From Lachnospiraceae bacterium (GTDB taxonomy: Bacteria; Bacillota; Clostridia; Lachnospirales; Lachnospiraceae): a DNA stretch of 64,000 bases. The stretch lies in contig JAFVCL010000009.1 of the NCBI GenBank assembly GCA_017479285.1, forward strand, positions 1-64,000, in the 5' to 3' direction. Shown here one piece after another: positions 25,191-35,900 of this stretch (positions are counted from its first letter, which is position 1; each line of letters starts with the position of its first letter). The notes beneath the pieces are model-generated. The model was not told the origin of the DNA. It ran no database searches and worked only from the letters and a program-made list of their open reading frames with translations. The position numbers were made by a program, and so were the translations under genes.

Positions 25191-27986
25191 TTGTTTCACT
25201 TAATGCTCCAAAAACTCATACATAAAAAATGGATGGTGCTCAGCCTTGCTATAGGAAATATCCTGCTCATAGCCATTGCTTCCGCGTACCCCATGTTCAG
25301 GGATGCATCCCTTACAAGGATGCTCAGGGATGAATTTGCATCCTATGAAATGTCTAAAAACACTGATCCCACTCTTATCTCAATAACGGGAAAGCTGCGA
25401 AAGAAGGGGACGGCCGATGGTTATGTGGCGGCTGCCGGATTTGCCGATACCATAATAGACCGGATAGGAATAAGCGGAGAGCTTTTGTTAAAGCATGACT
25501 ATCTCACGGGGGAGAGCGCAACCCCCGCGGTTATGCGAGAGACAAGCGCCCAGGATGCGAGATATGTTATCGGAACGATCGAGGGGTTTGAGGAGAATAC
25601 GCAGCTCATAAGCGGAAGAATGTACTCCGGGGAAATCGTCGGAGATAACGGGGATACTATAGAGGCTGTGGTTACCGTAAACGGTTTTGTCAAAATGTCT
25701 CTGGTGGTGGGGGATGAGCTTGATTTCAAGTATTTAAAGCTGCCGGACGGAAAACTTGTAAATGTAGTGGTCGTGGGGGTTATCGCGCCTGCGGAGGGCT
25801 CGGAAGAATTCTGGCAGTATTCGTCAAACAATTATTCCGACGAATTCTTTATCTCGGAGAGTCTTTATGACGGGCTTTTTGGAAAGGATCTTGAGTCCTA
25901 TGAGAGAAATACTTCCTGGTATCTCGGATTCGATTACACCGAGATAACGCATACGGATGCCGACAGACTTATGGAAGTCACGGATGAGCTTCTGTCGGGG
26001 GCAACGGAATATTGCGCCGTTGAAAAGCCTGCGTACCTTAAGTTTCTCCAGGATTACGAGATGAACAAAAAGAAGATAGAGGCGACACTCATCATCCTGC
26101 AGGTGCCGGTCCTCGTTCTTCTCCTTGCCTTTATATACATGATGTCCGGGCAGATGTACGATATGGAGCAGAATGAGATAGCTGTCATGAGAAGCCGCGG
26201 TGCCTCGAAAGGACAGATATTTTCGCTGTATTTTCTGCAGGCTGTTTTCATGTCCGTGGTGGGGGCTGTCATCGGTCTTCCTCTCGGAAATGTTCTGTGC
26301 CGCGCGATAGGCTCGGCAAGTGCTTTTCTTGAGTTCGGACAGAGGCGGGCACTTCCTGTAAGCTACAGCCCTTCCGTATTTATTTACGCCGGGATTTCCA
26401 TGGCTGTATCGATACTCCTCGGAGTTATTCCCTCCATCACCGGAAATCGCGGCTCCATCGTAAAATCCGTGGCTTCCCGCGCAAGGAGCAAAAGACCTTT
26501 GTGGCAAAAGCTCTTTGTTGATGTTATCCTGCTCGGAATATCAATATACGGCTATTATAATTTCTCGCGTCAAAAGGAATACCTTGAAGCCCAGGTGCTG
26601 GAGGGACAATCGCTGGATCCGCTGCTCTATTTAAGCTCCTCACTCTTTATTCTTGGCAGCGCCATGCTTATGTTAAGGATAATTCCCTTGCTTGCAAGGC
26701 TCTTGTTCGCCCTGTTTAAAAACAGGTGGAGCCCGGCGCTTTTCGCGTCCTTCAGCGAGATTATAAGAAGCATAAGAAAACAGTATTTTATCATGTCGTT
26801 TTTGATACTTACCGCAGCACTCGGTATATTTAATACGACCGTTGCAAGAACCATAGCCGCGAACAATGTGCGGAATCTTGAGTATGTGACAGGCGCGGAT
26901 ATTGTCCTTTCGGAGAGCTGGCCGAACAATAAATACATCGCCGCGGAGGATCCGGAGATCCCGCTTATCTACGAGGAGCCGGATTTTTCAAAATATGAGC
27001 TGACAGAAGGGGTGGAGGAGACTGCAAGGGTATTTATCGACGACCTTGCCGTAGTCGGAAAAAACTATGTAAGGCTCATGGGAATAAACACCAAGGAATT
27101 CGGAGAGGCGACCTCCCTTCCTGCCGGACTGCTGGATACCCATTATTACAATTACCTCAATGATATGAGCAAGGATGCCGATTATGTCCTTGTTTCCTCC
27201 AGCTTCAGGGATATAGACGGATATGCGATAGGGGATAAGATAACATACAAAGAGTCCAAGGTCGAGATAACCGGAACGATAGTCGGATTTATGGATTATT
27301 TCCCGGGATTTGAAACAAAAAAGCTTGGAATAAACGCGGACGGAACGGTTTACACCCAGCCCCAGTATCTTATCGTCGCCCATCTTTCCACGATTCAGAA
27401 CGCGGTGGGAATGCGCCCGTACCAGGTCTGGATAAAGCTTAAGGAGGGTGCCGGCAGCGATGGGGTATATGACCTTATAGAGGAGAGAAATATTAAGCTT
27501 ACCGGATTTAAGGATCTTGCGCTTGAAAAGGATGAGCTCCTCTCGGATACTCTGTTCCAGGGGACAAACGGAATACTTACCTTAAGCTTTATAGTGATAC
27601 TTGTGCTCTGTTTTATCGGATATCTGATCTACTGGACGCTTACGATCTCGTCGAGGGAGCTTCTCCTCGGTGTGTTAAGGGCGATGGGTATGAGCAGAAG
27701 AGAGGTTCTCTCCATGCTTATAAACGAGCAGATATTCTCGGGAATAATCCCTCTTGCCTGCGGCGCGGGGATCGGATTTCTGGCATCGAGGCTGTTTGTC
27801 CCTCTTATCCAGATAGCCTATGCCGCAAATAATCAGGTCCTCCCGCTTACGCTTGTAACGCAGAGGGAGGACCTGATAAGAATGTTTGTTATTATTTTTG
27901 TTATGATACTTATCTGCTTTATCGTACTTGCGAGACAGATAAGATCCCTTAAGATCGCCCAGGCATTAAAGCTGGGTGAGGACTGA
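25191..27986 (+). CDS. Large FtsX-family ABC permease
   Basis: A 931-residue membrane protein with two FtsX-type permease units, each with three or four helices and a large external domain, as in MacB/LolE-like or BceB-like exporters. The first unit has QMYDMEQNEIAVMRSRGASK between helices. The second has SRELLLGVLRAMGMSRREVL near residue 825. The start appears to be TTG at 25191, ten bases after CAGGAG; the first ATG (25203) is 22 bases away. Such permeases need a separate ATPase, and none is encoded here: the next gene is on the opposite strand 43 bases after the stop. Confidence 0.88.
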   Translation: MFHLMLQKLIHKKWMVLSLAIGNILLIAIASAYPMFRDASLTRMLRDEFASYEMSKNTDPTLISITGKLRKKGTADGYVAAAGFADTIIDRIGISGELLLKHDYLTGESATPAVMRETSAQDARYVIGTIEGFEENTQLISGRMYSGEIVGDNGDTIEAVVTVNGFVKMSLVVGDELDFKYLKLPDGKLVNVVVVGVIAPAEGSEEFWQYSSNNYSDEFFISESLYDGLFGKDLESYERNTSWYLGFDYTEITHTDADRLMEVTDELLSGATEYCAVEKPAYLKFLQDYEMNKKKIEATLIILQVPVLVLLLAFIYMMSGQMYDMEQNEIAVMRSRGASKGQIFSLYFLQAVFMSVVGAVIGLPLGNVLCRAIGSASAFLEFGQRRALPVSYSPSVFIYAGISMAVSILLGVIPSITGNRGSIVKSVASRARSKRPLWQKLFVDVILLGISIYGYYNFSRQKEYLEAQVLEGQSLDPLLYLSSSLFILGSAMLMLRIIPLLARLLFALFKNRWSPALFASFSEIIRSIRKQYFIMSFLILTAALGIFNTTVARTIAANNVRNLEYVTGADIVLSESWPNNKYIAAEDPEIPLIYEEPDFSKYELTEGVEETARVFIDDLAVVGKNYVRLMGINTKEFGEATSLPAGLLDTHYYNYLNDMSKDADYVLVSSSFRDIDGYAIGDKITYKESKVEITGTIVGFMDYFPGFETKKLGINADGTVYTQPQYLIVAHLSTIQNAVGMRPYQVWIKLKEGAGSDGVYDLIEERNIKLTGFKDLALEKDELLSDTLFQGTNGILTLSFIVILVLCFIGYLIYWTLTISSRELLLGVLRAMGMSRREVLSMLINEQIFSGIIPLACGAGIGFLASRLFVPLIQIAYAANNQVLPLTLVTQREDLIRMFVIIFVMILICFIVLARQIRSLKIAQALKLGED

Positions 27987-28029
27987 TGATGTAAATTCCG
28001 GACACTCACGCAGGGCGCTTTACAGGCCT

Positions 28030-29832
28030 TTAAACAGACTCCACATAAGTCCAGAAGGCGTCTGCGGAGAGTGTCAGATCGTATTTGAGAGTGTCCCTGT
28101 CGTTGGGGTCGGGCTGCTGTACATAGCTTATATAGACAAGCTCTTTGGTATAACCGTTTTCCGCGCTGAAATACCACTGCTCGATGCCGGAAGCATAATC
28201 ACCAACTGAACAGGTAAGTCCGCCGTCATCGTAGTAATCATAGACATTGCTTTCGGCATTGTAGGACATCATTCCCAGTCCGCCGGAGTAATTGACAAAT
28301 GTTCCGTTGTCTCTGGCGATAAGGACCATCTTGTTTTCGGAGTAACCTTCGCCATCTGCGCCGTAATGTCTTGTGGGAGTTATGTAGTAGTATTCCGAAT
28401 CATCCTTGTGATAGCAGGTGATGTAGTCGTCGGCTGCGCTTACCAGGTCGTGCTCCCATCCGGAGATTTCCTCCTCCCACATATATTCAACATCGTAATC
28501 TATCTTGTATATGCTCTCGTAATCCTCGCTTATCTCATAAAATCTGTTGATGCAGATGCCATAGAGAGTGGGAGCGGAGGGGTCCATGAACTTTACGCTG
28601 CGGATAATCTCGTAGCGTCCGTTTCTGTTTAAGTCCGCCACGGCATAGTTTACCTCCGCGCCGGAGAGAAGAGAGGCTATATCCGAATCACCGAGGAGCC
28701 ATTCGTCGGAGTTTGCCATAAAGGTACCTATCTGGGCGGCTTTAGAAATGCGGTCCTTAACCTCAAAGGAAATCCATTCGGGCTCGCCGGCGTTTTTTAT
28801 CTCATCGGTTATGCCGTATAATGCGTACCGGTCGCTGAGCATCTTTTCGATCTCCTCGCCGGAGAGGATGTTGACACCGTTTTCACGGGCAAGTGCGACA
28901 TAATCCGCATCGGGCATGACGGGGTTATCGTCATTGTCTGCGAAGGTGTAATACTTTGATCTTACGACTTCGGTGTAATATTCGTCCCAGTTATCTTCAT
29001 TAAACCACTCTTCGTATGCTTCCCCGAAGTTGTAGCCGTACAGGACATAACCCTCACCAAAATCAAATTCATCGGGGACAAGCACTTCCGCGAGGGAATC
29101 CGAGAGACAGTCGGGACTCATTACCGGTTGGCTCAGGGCTCCGTGTCCTTCGCGGCTGTATATTTCGTAATACTCTCCATCAGCGCTTACAAAGCTCTCG
29201 GAGTTCATCCAGTAAGCCGCTCCGCCGCTTCCCCAGGAAGTAAAGTATCCGCACTTATTCATTTCGGTACCGTATCTGTAATACTCGTCCTGACAGGTGA
29301 TGGCAGTAAGCTCTCCGGAGAACGGACGGATAATGAGATAGAGCGTCTCCGGACTTCCGTACTCCTGGGCGGTATTATAGACCAGCTTAAGTGCAAGCTC
29401 GGGTGCGCCGTCATTTCCGCAGTCGATATAGGAATAATAGCCTTCCCCTATCGAATCCGGCATTCCCTGCCGGTCTGCATAGGCGGCATGGGCATCAATA
29501 AGCTCCTGCAGGGTGTATTTTCCGTCGTCAAACTGGTTTACGCCGGTTAAATTAACGGATGTGTTTCCTGCAAGAAATTCCGCGTAGAGATCGCCTTCTT
29601 CGCCTGCTTCAGAGGCTCCTTCGTCGGTCTCCGACCCTGCGGCGACCCCGGAGCTTTCCTCCGGCTGCGAAGCATTATCGGTCTCGCTCTCAGGAGAAGA
29701 AGGAGCCTGTGAGCTTTCGGAATCCGTCTTTTCTGCATTGACCGGACCGGATGAGGGTGTAGCTCCCGCACATCCTGTAAGCAGACCGGCTGCGAGGATG
29801 GCGGTCATAAATATGCTTATATTCTTTTTCAT
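28030..29832 (-). CDS. Large surface lipoprotein of unknown function
   Basis: A 600-residue lipoprotein. The signal peptide ends in the lipobox LLTGC (Cys 21). A Ser/Glu/Pro-rich linker to about residue 80 lets the rest stand off the membrane. The extracellular part appears to hold two related halves, each beginning with an Asp/Asn loop followed by hydrophobic strands: DCGNDGAPELAL near residue 145 and DLNRNGRYEIIRS near residue 405. These loops resemble EF-hand-like calcium loops. Aromatic and acidic residues are unusually frequent. I do not recognise a catalytic motif. A strong promoter and AAAGGAAAG site precede it, and it diverges from the secreted protease genes. Confidence 0.75.
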   Translation of the reverse strand: MKKNISIFMTAILAAGLLTGCAGATPSSGPVNAEKTDSESSQAPSSPESETDNASQPEESSGVAAGSETDEGASEAGEEGDLYAEFLAGNTSVNLTGVNQFDDGKYTLQELIDAHAAYADRQGMPDSIGEGYYSYIDCGNDGAPELALKLVYNTAQEYGSPETLYLIIRPFSGELTAITCQDEYYRYGTEMNKCGYFTSWGSGGAAYWMNSESFVSADGEYYEIYSREGHGALSQPVMSPDCLSDSLAEVLVPDEFDFGEGYVLYGYNFGEAYEEWFNEDNWDEYYTEVVRSKYYTFADNDDNPVMPDADYVALARENGVNILSGEEIEKMLSDRYALYGITDEIKNAGEPEWISFEVKDRISKAAQIGTFMANSDEWLLGDSDIASLLSGAEVNYAVADLNRNGRYEIIRSVKFMDPSAPTLYGICINRFYEISEDYESIYKIDYDVEYMWEEEISGWEHDLVSAADDYITCYHKDDSEYYYITPTRHYGADGEGYSENKMVLIARDNGTFVNYSGGLGMMSYNAESNVYDYYDDGGLTCSVGDYASGIEQWYFSAENGYTKELVYISYVQQPDPNDRDTLKYDLTLSADAFWTYVESV

Positions 29833-29861
29833 AACGCTTTCCTTTCTTTTGATTTACAATT

Positions 29862-29890
29862 ATCATAGCTTTCATTACAGATACTGTCAA
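29862..29890 (-). promoter_or_regulatory. Promoter of the large lipoprotein gene
   Basis: On the minus strand TTGACA (29890-29885), a 17-base spacer and TATGAT (29867-29862). It is close to consensus and about 30 bases before the start codon. Confidence 0.8.
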
Positions 29891-29937
29891 TTACACAAAG
29901 GTATAATGGGAGTTTTGCAGGGCAGGCATGAGATTTA

Positions 29938-29966
29938 TTGAATTTTAACCTCTGGCATGGTAAAAT
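29938..29966 (+). promoter_or_regulatory. Promoter of the tandem protease genes
   Basis: TTGAAT (29938-29943), a 17-base spacer and TAAAAT (29961-29966), about 78 bases before the first protease. The spacer and -10 region form an imperfect dyad (TTTTAACC and GGTAAAA), which could be an operator. Confidence 0.68.
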
Positions 29967-30043
29967 TTTAATGTCAGGAACATTGATCTCAGACCTTTAT
30001 ACTACTGAAGAATCCTTATGTCATGTGACAGAAAGGCGGATAT

Positions 30044-32920
30044 ATGAAACAACGCATGGTAAAGAATACATTTAAGAAAGCCGCAACGACTGCGTTTGTG
30101 GCTGTGATCACATTTGCCTCAGCCGGGCTTAATATGGCTTCTCTGGATGCAAGGGCATCGGATAGTCTGCGTTCTGATACGGTCGGAACGCTTTGCGGAT
30201 ATATTGCGCCGGAGCGGGATCACGAAATCCCCTTTGCCGGGGCAACGGATAGTAACTCCAACGGATTACTTCGCACCGGAACTTTGCCGTCTTATTACGA
30301 TAACCGTTCGGTTCTTCCTGCAATCAGAGACCAGAATCCCTACGGAACCTGCTGGGCGCACGCTTCTACCGGCGCGGTTGAGGCAGACCTTATACATGAC
30401 GGTGTACTTACAAGGGATACCGCGGATCTGTCCGAGCTTCACATCGCTTATTATACCGAGCATAATTACGACGATCCGCTCGATTGCCATGATTCAGACA
30501 GTGTTGTTTTCGCGGGAGCCGGGTCGTGGGCAGATAATGGCGGATGTGCGGAAATGTATTACCGGGCTGTGATGGAGGGAGTGGGGGCAGTCTATGAGTC
30601 TAAAATGCCTTACTATCTCGGAGATTCTCTGTCCGCGGATATCCTCAAAAGTGCTCCGGCGGTAGGGAATAATGATGTCTGCTTAACAAATGCTTACGTT
30701 ATAAATATAAAAGACAGCGACGGCATAAAAAAAGCGATAATGGAGCATGGTGCGGTCGCCACGGCCTATTACAATTACGACTATTTTTATAACAGCTTTA
30801 ATAATGCTTATTATTGCAATTACGACTATACTCCGAATCACGCCGTAATGATCGTTGGATGGGATGACAGCTTCCCCGCATCCAATTTCAGTGTAAATCC
30901 CGGAACCAACGGTGCCTGGCTTATAAGAAACAGCTGGGGAGCAGACGGCGATAGCCTGTATGGATATTTCTGGATGTCCTATGCGGACAGAAGTCTTTTG
31001 TCAGGTGGAGAGGTGGTTGCATATGATGCAGCAGCAGATGAAGTATTTGACAATTGCTATTCGTATTACAGAAACTTTTATCCGAGTTCCGTATGTTCGG
31101 TAAATACGGTGTCGGTAGAGTATACCGCAAAGAGCGTAGAGGAGATAAAGGCAGTCGGGTTCGAGACCGCAAGTGCCGGTTTTACGGCTGATGTTACCGT
31201 TAGGGTTGGAGACCGGACCGCTTCGGGAAGCGTAATTACTTCGTATGCCGGGTTTTATTCTGTGGATCTTGATACGGTTCTTGTGGCAGACGAGGGAGAG
31301 ACCGTTACAGTCACTATTAAATTTGATTCAACGGTTTCCTTACTCACTGAATATCCGGGCAGCTGCTATTATGGCTCATTGTATTTTGTCAGCGCCTGTG
31401 ACAAAGGCGCGGTGTTTGACGGATACAAAAGAAATTATGACCCTTTGATCATTTTATATACCGATGACTACACCGGCGTACAAACGGATGTAACAAGTGT
31501 CTCTCTTAATAAAACAGAGGTTTCGTTGCATCCGGGAGATACTGTGACACTTATTGCGTCAGCAGAGCCTGCGAACGCCACACGTAAAAAGATGACATGG
31601 ACCAGCAGCAATACAAGCGTTGCTACGGTTGATTCAAACGGAAATGTCACAGGTGTAAGCCTTGGGACTGCCAAAATAACCGCCACATCGAAGAGCGGTA
31701 AATCCGCATCCTGCACGGTTACGGTCACAGGATACCCCGTAACCGGGATAACGCTGGACAGGTACACTTTAAGTCTGGAACAGGGAGCTGCGTATTCTCT
31801 GAAAGCAACTGTTTATCCGAGCACAGCAGGGAATAAAAATGTATATTTTTCCAGTTCGGATACTTCCGTGGCTACAGTTGATCAGAAAGGAGTCATTACG
31901 GGAGTCGGCAAGGGGTACGCGACCATTACCGCAACGACGGAAGAGGGCGGATACACGGCAAGCTGCGAGGTTACTGTAAAAAAGACCTCAAATATTACCG
32001 GATTAAGTATCAGCTACACCTCGACTCAGGATATGACGGTAGGTGAGACGCGTCATGTGTCGATATCCGTTCAGCCCGCCGGTGCATCTGTGGAGGATCT
32101 GTATATAAGCTCGGATGATCCCGGGGTAGCTACGCTTGATAAAGACGGAACACTTAGGGCTAACGGGATTGGATATGCCTTTATCACAATAGAGGCAGAC
32201 GGATCGAATGGACATATATACTCCACATTGTATGTGACGGTAGTAAAGTATCCCGACAGCAGTAACAACGATAATAATAACTCCGATAATAACAACAACT
32301 CCGATAATAACAATAACTCCGATAACAATAACTCCGATAATAACGATAACTCCGATAATAATAACTCCGATACCGTATCTGACGGGATAACCGATCCGCC
32401 TTCATTCGGGTGGGCTACGGGTAACTCGGGAAAGCAGTACTGGTATGAGGAAGGAGTCCGACAGGGAACAACATCAGATTCCAAAGGCGTAATGGGCATG
32501 GGAACGATCCGGGGAAGAGAAATCTATGATCCGGATACCGACGCGTGGTATTGGCTGGACGCGGTATATAACGGAGCAAAGGCATGCGGCAAGGAGGTCT
32601 GGATTCCGTATGTATACCAGAATGAGGCCGGATGGGATTATGAAGAGATAGTAAACATAGCAGCCAATTCCGACAGCGGTATGCAGCAAAATGTTATTGA
32701 TGCGATAGTAAATAAAACCGGAAAATGGGTGCGTTACGATGAAAACGGAAAGATGCTTAAGGGCTGGGTAACCATAATCGGAGAGCTTGCGCGGCTCTAT
32801 CCGGATCAGAAGGGAAATACATATTACTACGACAGCATAACGGGACTTATGGCAAAGGGTTATGTAACGATTGACGGAACAGATTACCATTTTGATGAAA
32901 TAAGCGGAGTATTGGATTAA
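30044..32920 (+). CDS. Secreted papain-family (C1A) cysteine protease with three BIG2 domains
   Basis: A 958-residue exported protein. After a signal peptide (about residues 1-38) comes a papain-type domain. Gln 97 and Cys 103 lie in DQNPYGTCWAHAS, His 266 in NHAVMIVGWDD and Asn 296 in IRNSWG, so the catalytic set is complete. A beta domain follows, then three bacterial Ig-like BIG2 repeats (about 480-730) each with a VATVD-type core. Next is an Asn/Asp/Ser linker (about 740-780) and a C-terminal module of about 165 residues with GKWVRYDENGKM and GNTYYYD, like wall-binding repeats. It likely acts at the cell surface. A near-copy follows two bases downstream. Confidence 0.9.
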   Translation: MKQRMVKNTFKKAATTAFVAVITFASAGLNMASLDARASDSLRSDTVGTLCGYIAPERDHEIPFAGATDSNSNGLLRTGTLPSYYDNRSVLPAIRDQNPYGTCWAHASTGAVEADLIHDGVLTRDTADLSELHIAYYTEHNYDDPLDCHDSDSVVFAGAGSWADNGGCAEMYYRAVMEGVGAVYESKMPYYLGDSLSADILKSAPAVGNNDVCLTNAYVINIKDSDGIKKAIMEHGAVATAYYNYDYFYNSFNNAYYCNYDYTPNHAVMIVGWDDSFPASNFSVNPGTNGAWLIRNSWGADGDSLYGYFWMSYADRSLLSGGEVVAYDAAADEVFDNCYSYYRNFYPSSVCSVNTVSVEYTAKSVEEIKAVGFETASAGFTADVTVRVGDRTASGSVITSYAGFYSVDLDTVLVADEGETVTVTIKFDSTVSLLTEYPGSCYYGSLYFVSACDKGAVFDGYKRNYDPLIILYTDDYTGVQTDVTSVSLNKTEVSLHPGDTVTLIASAEPANATRKKMTWTSSNTSVATVDSNGNVTGVSLGTAKITATSKSGKSASCTVTVTGYPVTGITLDRYTLSLEQGAAYSLKATVYPSTAGNKNVYFSSSDTSVATVDQKGVITGVGKGYATITATTEEGGYTASCEVTVKKTSNITGLSISYTSTQDMTVGETRHVSISVQPAGASVEDLYISSDDPGVATLDKDGTLRANGIGYAFITIEADGSNGHIYSTLYVTVVKYPDSSNNDNNNSDNNNNSDNNNNSDNNNSDNNDNSDNNNSDTVSDGITDPPSFGWATGNSGKQYWYEEGVRQGTTSDSKGVMGMGTIRGREIYDPDTDAWYWLDAVYNGAKACGKEVWIPYVYQNEAGWDYEEIVNIAANSDSGMQQNVIDAIVNKTGKWVRYDENGKMLKGWVTIIGELARLYPDQKGNTYYYDSITGLMAKGYVTIDGTDYHFDEISGVLD
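32279..32372 (+). repeat. In-frame tandem repeat encoding the Asn-Asp-Ser linker
   Basis: The core AACTCCGATA occurs six times, starting at 32279, 32297, 32315, 32330, 32348 and 32363. The period is 18 or 15 bases, so copy number changes keep the reading frame. It encodes the flexible linker between the BIG2 domains and the C-terminal module of the first protease. Confidence 0.88.
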
Positions 32921-32922
32921 AC

Positions 32923-35900
32923 ATGGGCTTAAAAAGACATTTATTCGCAAAAAAAACCGCAGCGTTAATAGCGCTGGGAGCACTTGTTGTCTCACGGTTT
33001 TTCCCGGGAGCTTCAATCAATGTGTTTGCTTCAGAAAGAGAGACTGAACTCCCGGTGGGAGGGTATCTCTACATACCGAGAGAGTATGAAATCCCCGGGT
33101 TGGCGAATGCATATATCAATTCGCCGGTGCCGATCCTTAGAAATACTGTTATTCCGAACAGCTATAATTCGTATGCATCAAATAAGCTTCCGGCTATACG
33201 GGATCAGGGACAGGAGGGCGCGTGCTGGGCATTCGCCGCTTTAGGCGCAATTGAGGCGGATCTTATAAAGGACGGCAATTCAGGTGTGGATGCTGTCACG
33301 GGTAAGCCTGATATAGATCTGTCCGAACTCCACATGGCATATTTTACTTCGCACACGGTATCCGATCCGAAGGGGCTTCACAGCGGCGATACGTACGCAT
33401 ATACAGGCAGCGGGAGCTACCTTAGCAACGGCGGAAACAACCAGATGGCGTACCGCGCTATGGAGAATCTCATCGGTCCGATAAGGGAAGACATCATGCC
33501 GTATGAAAACGGCGGGTCTTATGTTCCGGATTCTTCCTATGCGATGGGACAGAATTATGTCATGTTAAAAGGGGCATATCTTATAAATCCGCATGATAAG
33601 GATGATGTGAAAAAAGCAATAATGAGTCATGGAGCTGTTGCCACATCATTTTATGCGGCAGGCAGTCTGAACAACAGCTATTACAGTGCCACATACAATT
33701 CATATTACTGCTACGAAAGACTGACACCGAACCACGCGATAATGCTTGTGGGATGGGATGACAATTTTCCGAAAGAGCAGTTCAAAAAGAGTCCTTCCGC
33801 TGACGGAGCCTGGCTTGTAAGAAACAGCTGGGGAGCAGAAGGGTACGAGTATCAGGGATATTTCTGGCTTTCCTATGAGGATGCGGGGCTGCTCCAGTAT
33901 GATCCGCAAAACGCCGTATATAAGGGCGAAGCTGTGGCATACGACGCAGATTTCGATCTTTTTGACAATTGCTATGCTTATGACGGGAATCCTTTTCCCG
34001 GGGGCTATGTTTCGGTCCCTTCCGGGATGAGCATGACTCAGACCTATCATGTTTCGGGACCGGAGAAAATAAGCGGAGTCGGTTTTGAAACCGCAAGCGC
34101 AGATCTTACGGCACATATAACTGTAAGTTCAGGTTCCGAGAGCGTATCAAGGATTTTTTCAACGGATTATGCGGGTTACTATTTTGTTCCGCTTGGTGAA
34201 GACCTTGTTGTTGCCGACGAGTCCGATGTGGTGCTGAAAATAAGCTTTGATTCCCGGAACGGAGAGGATGTAAAGGTCATGATCGAAATTCCGGCAAATA
34301 CATCCTGCGGAGAAATAAGATACAGCTCCGAAGTGAGCGGACGTTTTTACATCGGATCTGTGAGTCACGCATCCGATCCGAGGTTTAAGCTTTTCTCCAA
34401 AAACATGGACAATATTGTTCATGTAACGGGGATCAGTCTTGACAGGAGTATTCTTAATCTTACGGAGGGAGATGATGCCTCTCTTACAGCTACTGTAGCG
34501 CCGGACAACGCGTCGGACAAGTCGGTTATCTTTACAAGCGCAAACACGGCGGTAGCTACGGTTGACGAAAATGGAAATGTGCATGCCGTGGGCAGGGGAT
34601 CGACAACGATCACTGCAAGGACAAACGACAGGTCAAAGACTGCGGTATGTACGGTAAATGTGGCTGAAAGAGTTTATGAACCGGAAGAAATAGCGCTTAA
34701 TAAACTATCCCTTAAGGTGACCAAGGGCTATACCGCTTCCCTTTATGCCGCGGTTCTTCCGGAGGATGTAGAGGATAAAAGCGTTGTGTGGAGCAGCAGC
34801 GATCCCGGCGTAGCGACGGTTGATCAAAACGGTGTTGTAACGGGAGTAGATATAGGAAACGCCATTATAACAGCCACCTCCGCCACTAAGAACACTGTAT
34901 TCAAATGCTGTGATGTGGAGGTTGTATCCGAGGTAATAAATGTATCCGGAGTATCGATAAAGAACGGGGATATAGAGGTGACATCCCTTGAACTTGATGT
35001 TGGGGACTCGGATTCCTTAACAGCCGTGATCGTGCCGGAGAATGCTACCATACAGGATGTTACATGGGAGAGCAGCAATACCTCCGTCATAACGATTGAT
35101 AATTCGGGGCGCTTATCGGCTGTCGCGCCCGGCAACGCGAGGATAACCGTAAAATCGGCTCAGGACGAGGAAATCAGCGCATCCTGCGATGTGCGGGTTC
35201 TTGCAAAAACGATACACACGACGGGAATAGTGCTTGATAAAAACTCCCTTATAATGGATCCGGGAGATGTTGTAGCTCTTTCCGCGACAGTAGTGCCTTT
35301 GAACGCGTCAAACAGGAATGTTGTCTGGACCAGCGATGACCTTTCTGTTGCGAGCGTAAGCAGCCTTGGAGCTGTGACTGCGGTGTATGAGGGAGCGGCG
35401 ATAGTAAGAGCGGAAACCGTAGACGGATTTTATGCAGAGTGCATCGTAAGCGTAAACAAAGCCGGGATTCCCGTAGAGAGCATAGTGGTCGATCCGGTAA
35501 GGAAAAATATGCAGATCGGAGAAACGGGCAGAATCACGGCTGCGGTTCTCCCGGAAAATGCGGCAAACAAAAACATCTCCTGGTCGAGCAATAATACCGG
35601 GATCGTTACAGTGGACGGGGAAGGAAACATAAGAGCTGTCGGAGCAGGAACCGCGGTGGTTACCGCCATGTCCCAAAGCGGAGGGATAACGGGAAGCTGT
35701 ACGGTTACCGTGGAAAGACAGAAGGTTCCGGTCTCGGGAGTAAGTCTTAACAGCACCATGGAAAAGCTCACGATCGGAGAGACCTTCAGGCTTGTCGCAA
35801 ACGTATACCCGGCATCTGCATATAACAAAAATGTTATCTGGACCTCGGATGACAGCAGTGTGGCAACGGTGGACGGAAGCGGAAATGTACGAGCCGCAGG

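Noticed and set aside
27834..27875. Perfect 11-bp inverted repeat (CAGGTCCTCCC/GGGAGGACCTG) in the FtsX gene
   Set aside because: No U-run and inside conserved coding sequence; one such repeat is expected by chance in about 64 kb.
32261..32372. Short regular repeats considered as a CRISPR array
   Set aside because: Repeats of 15-18 bases without unique spacers, in frame inside a coding region; a protein linker explains them.
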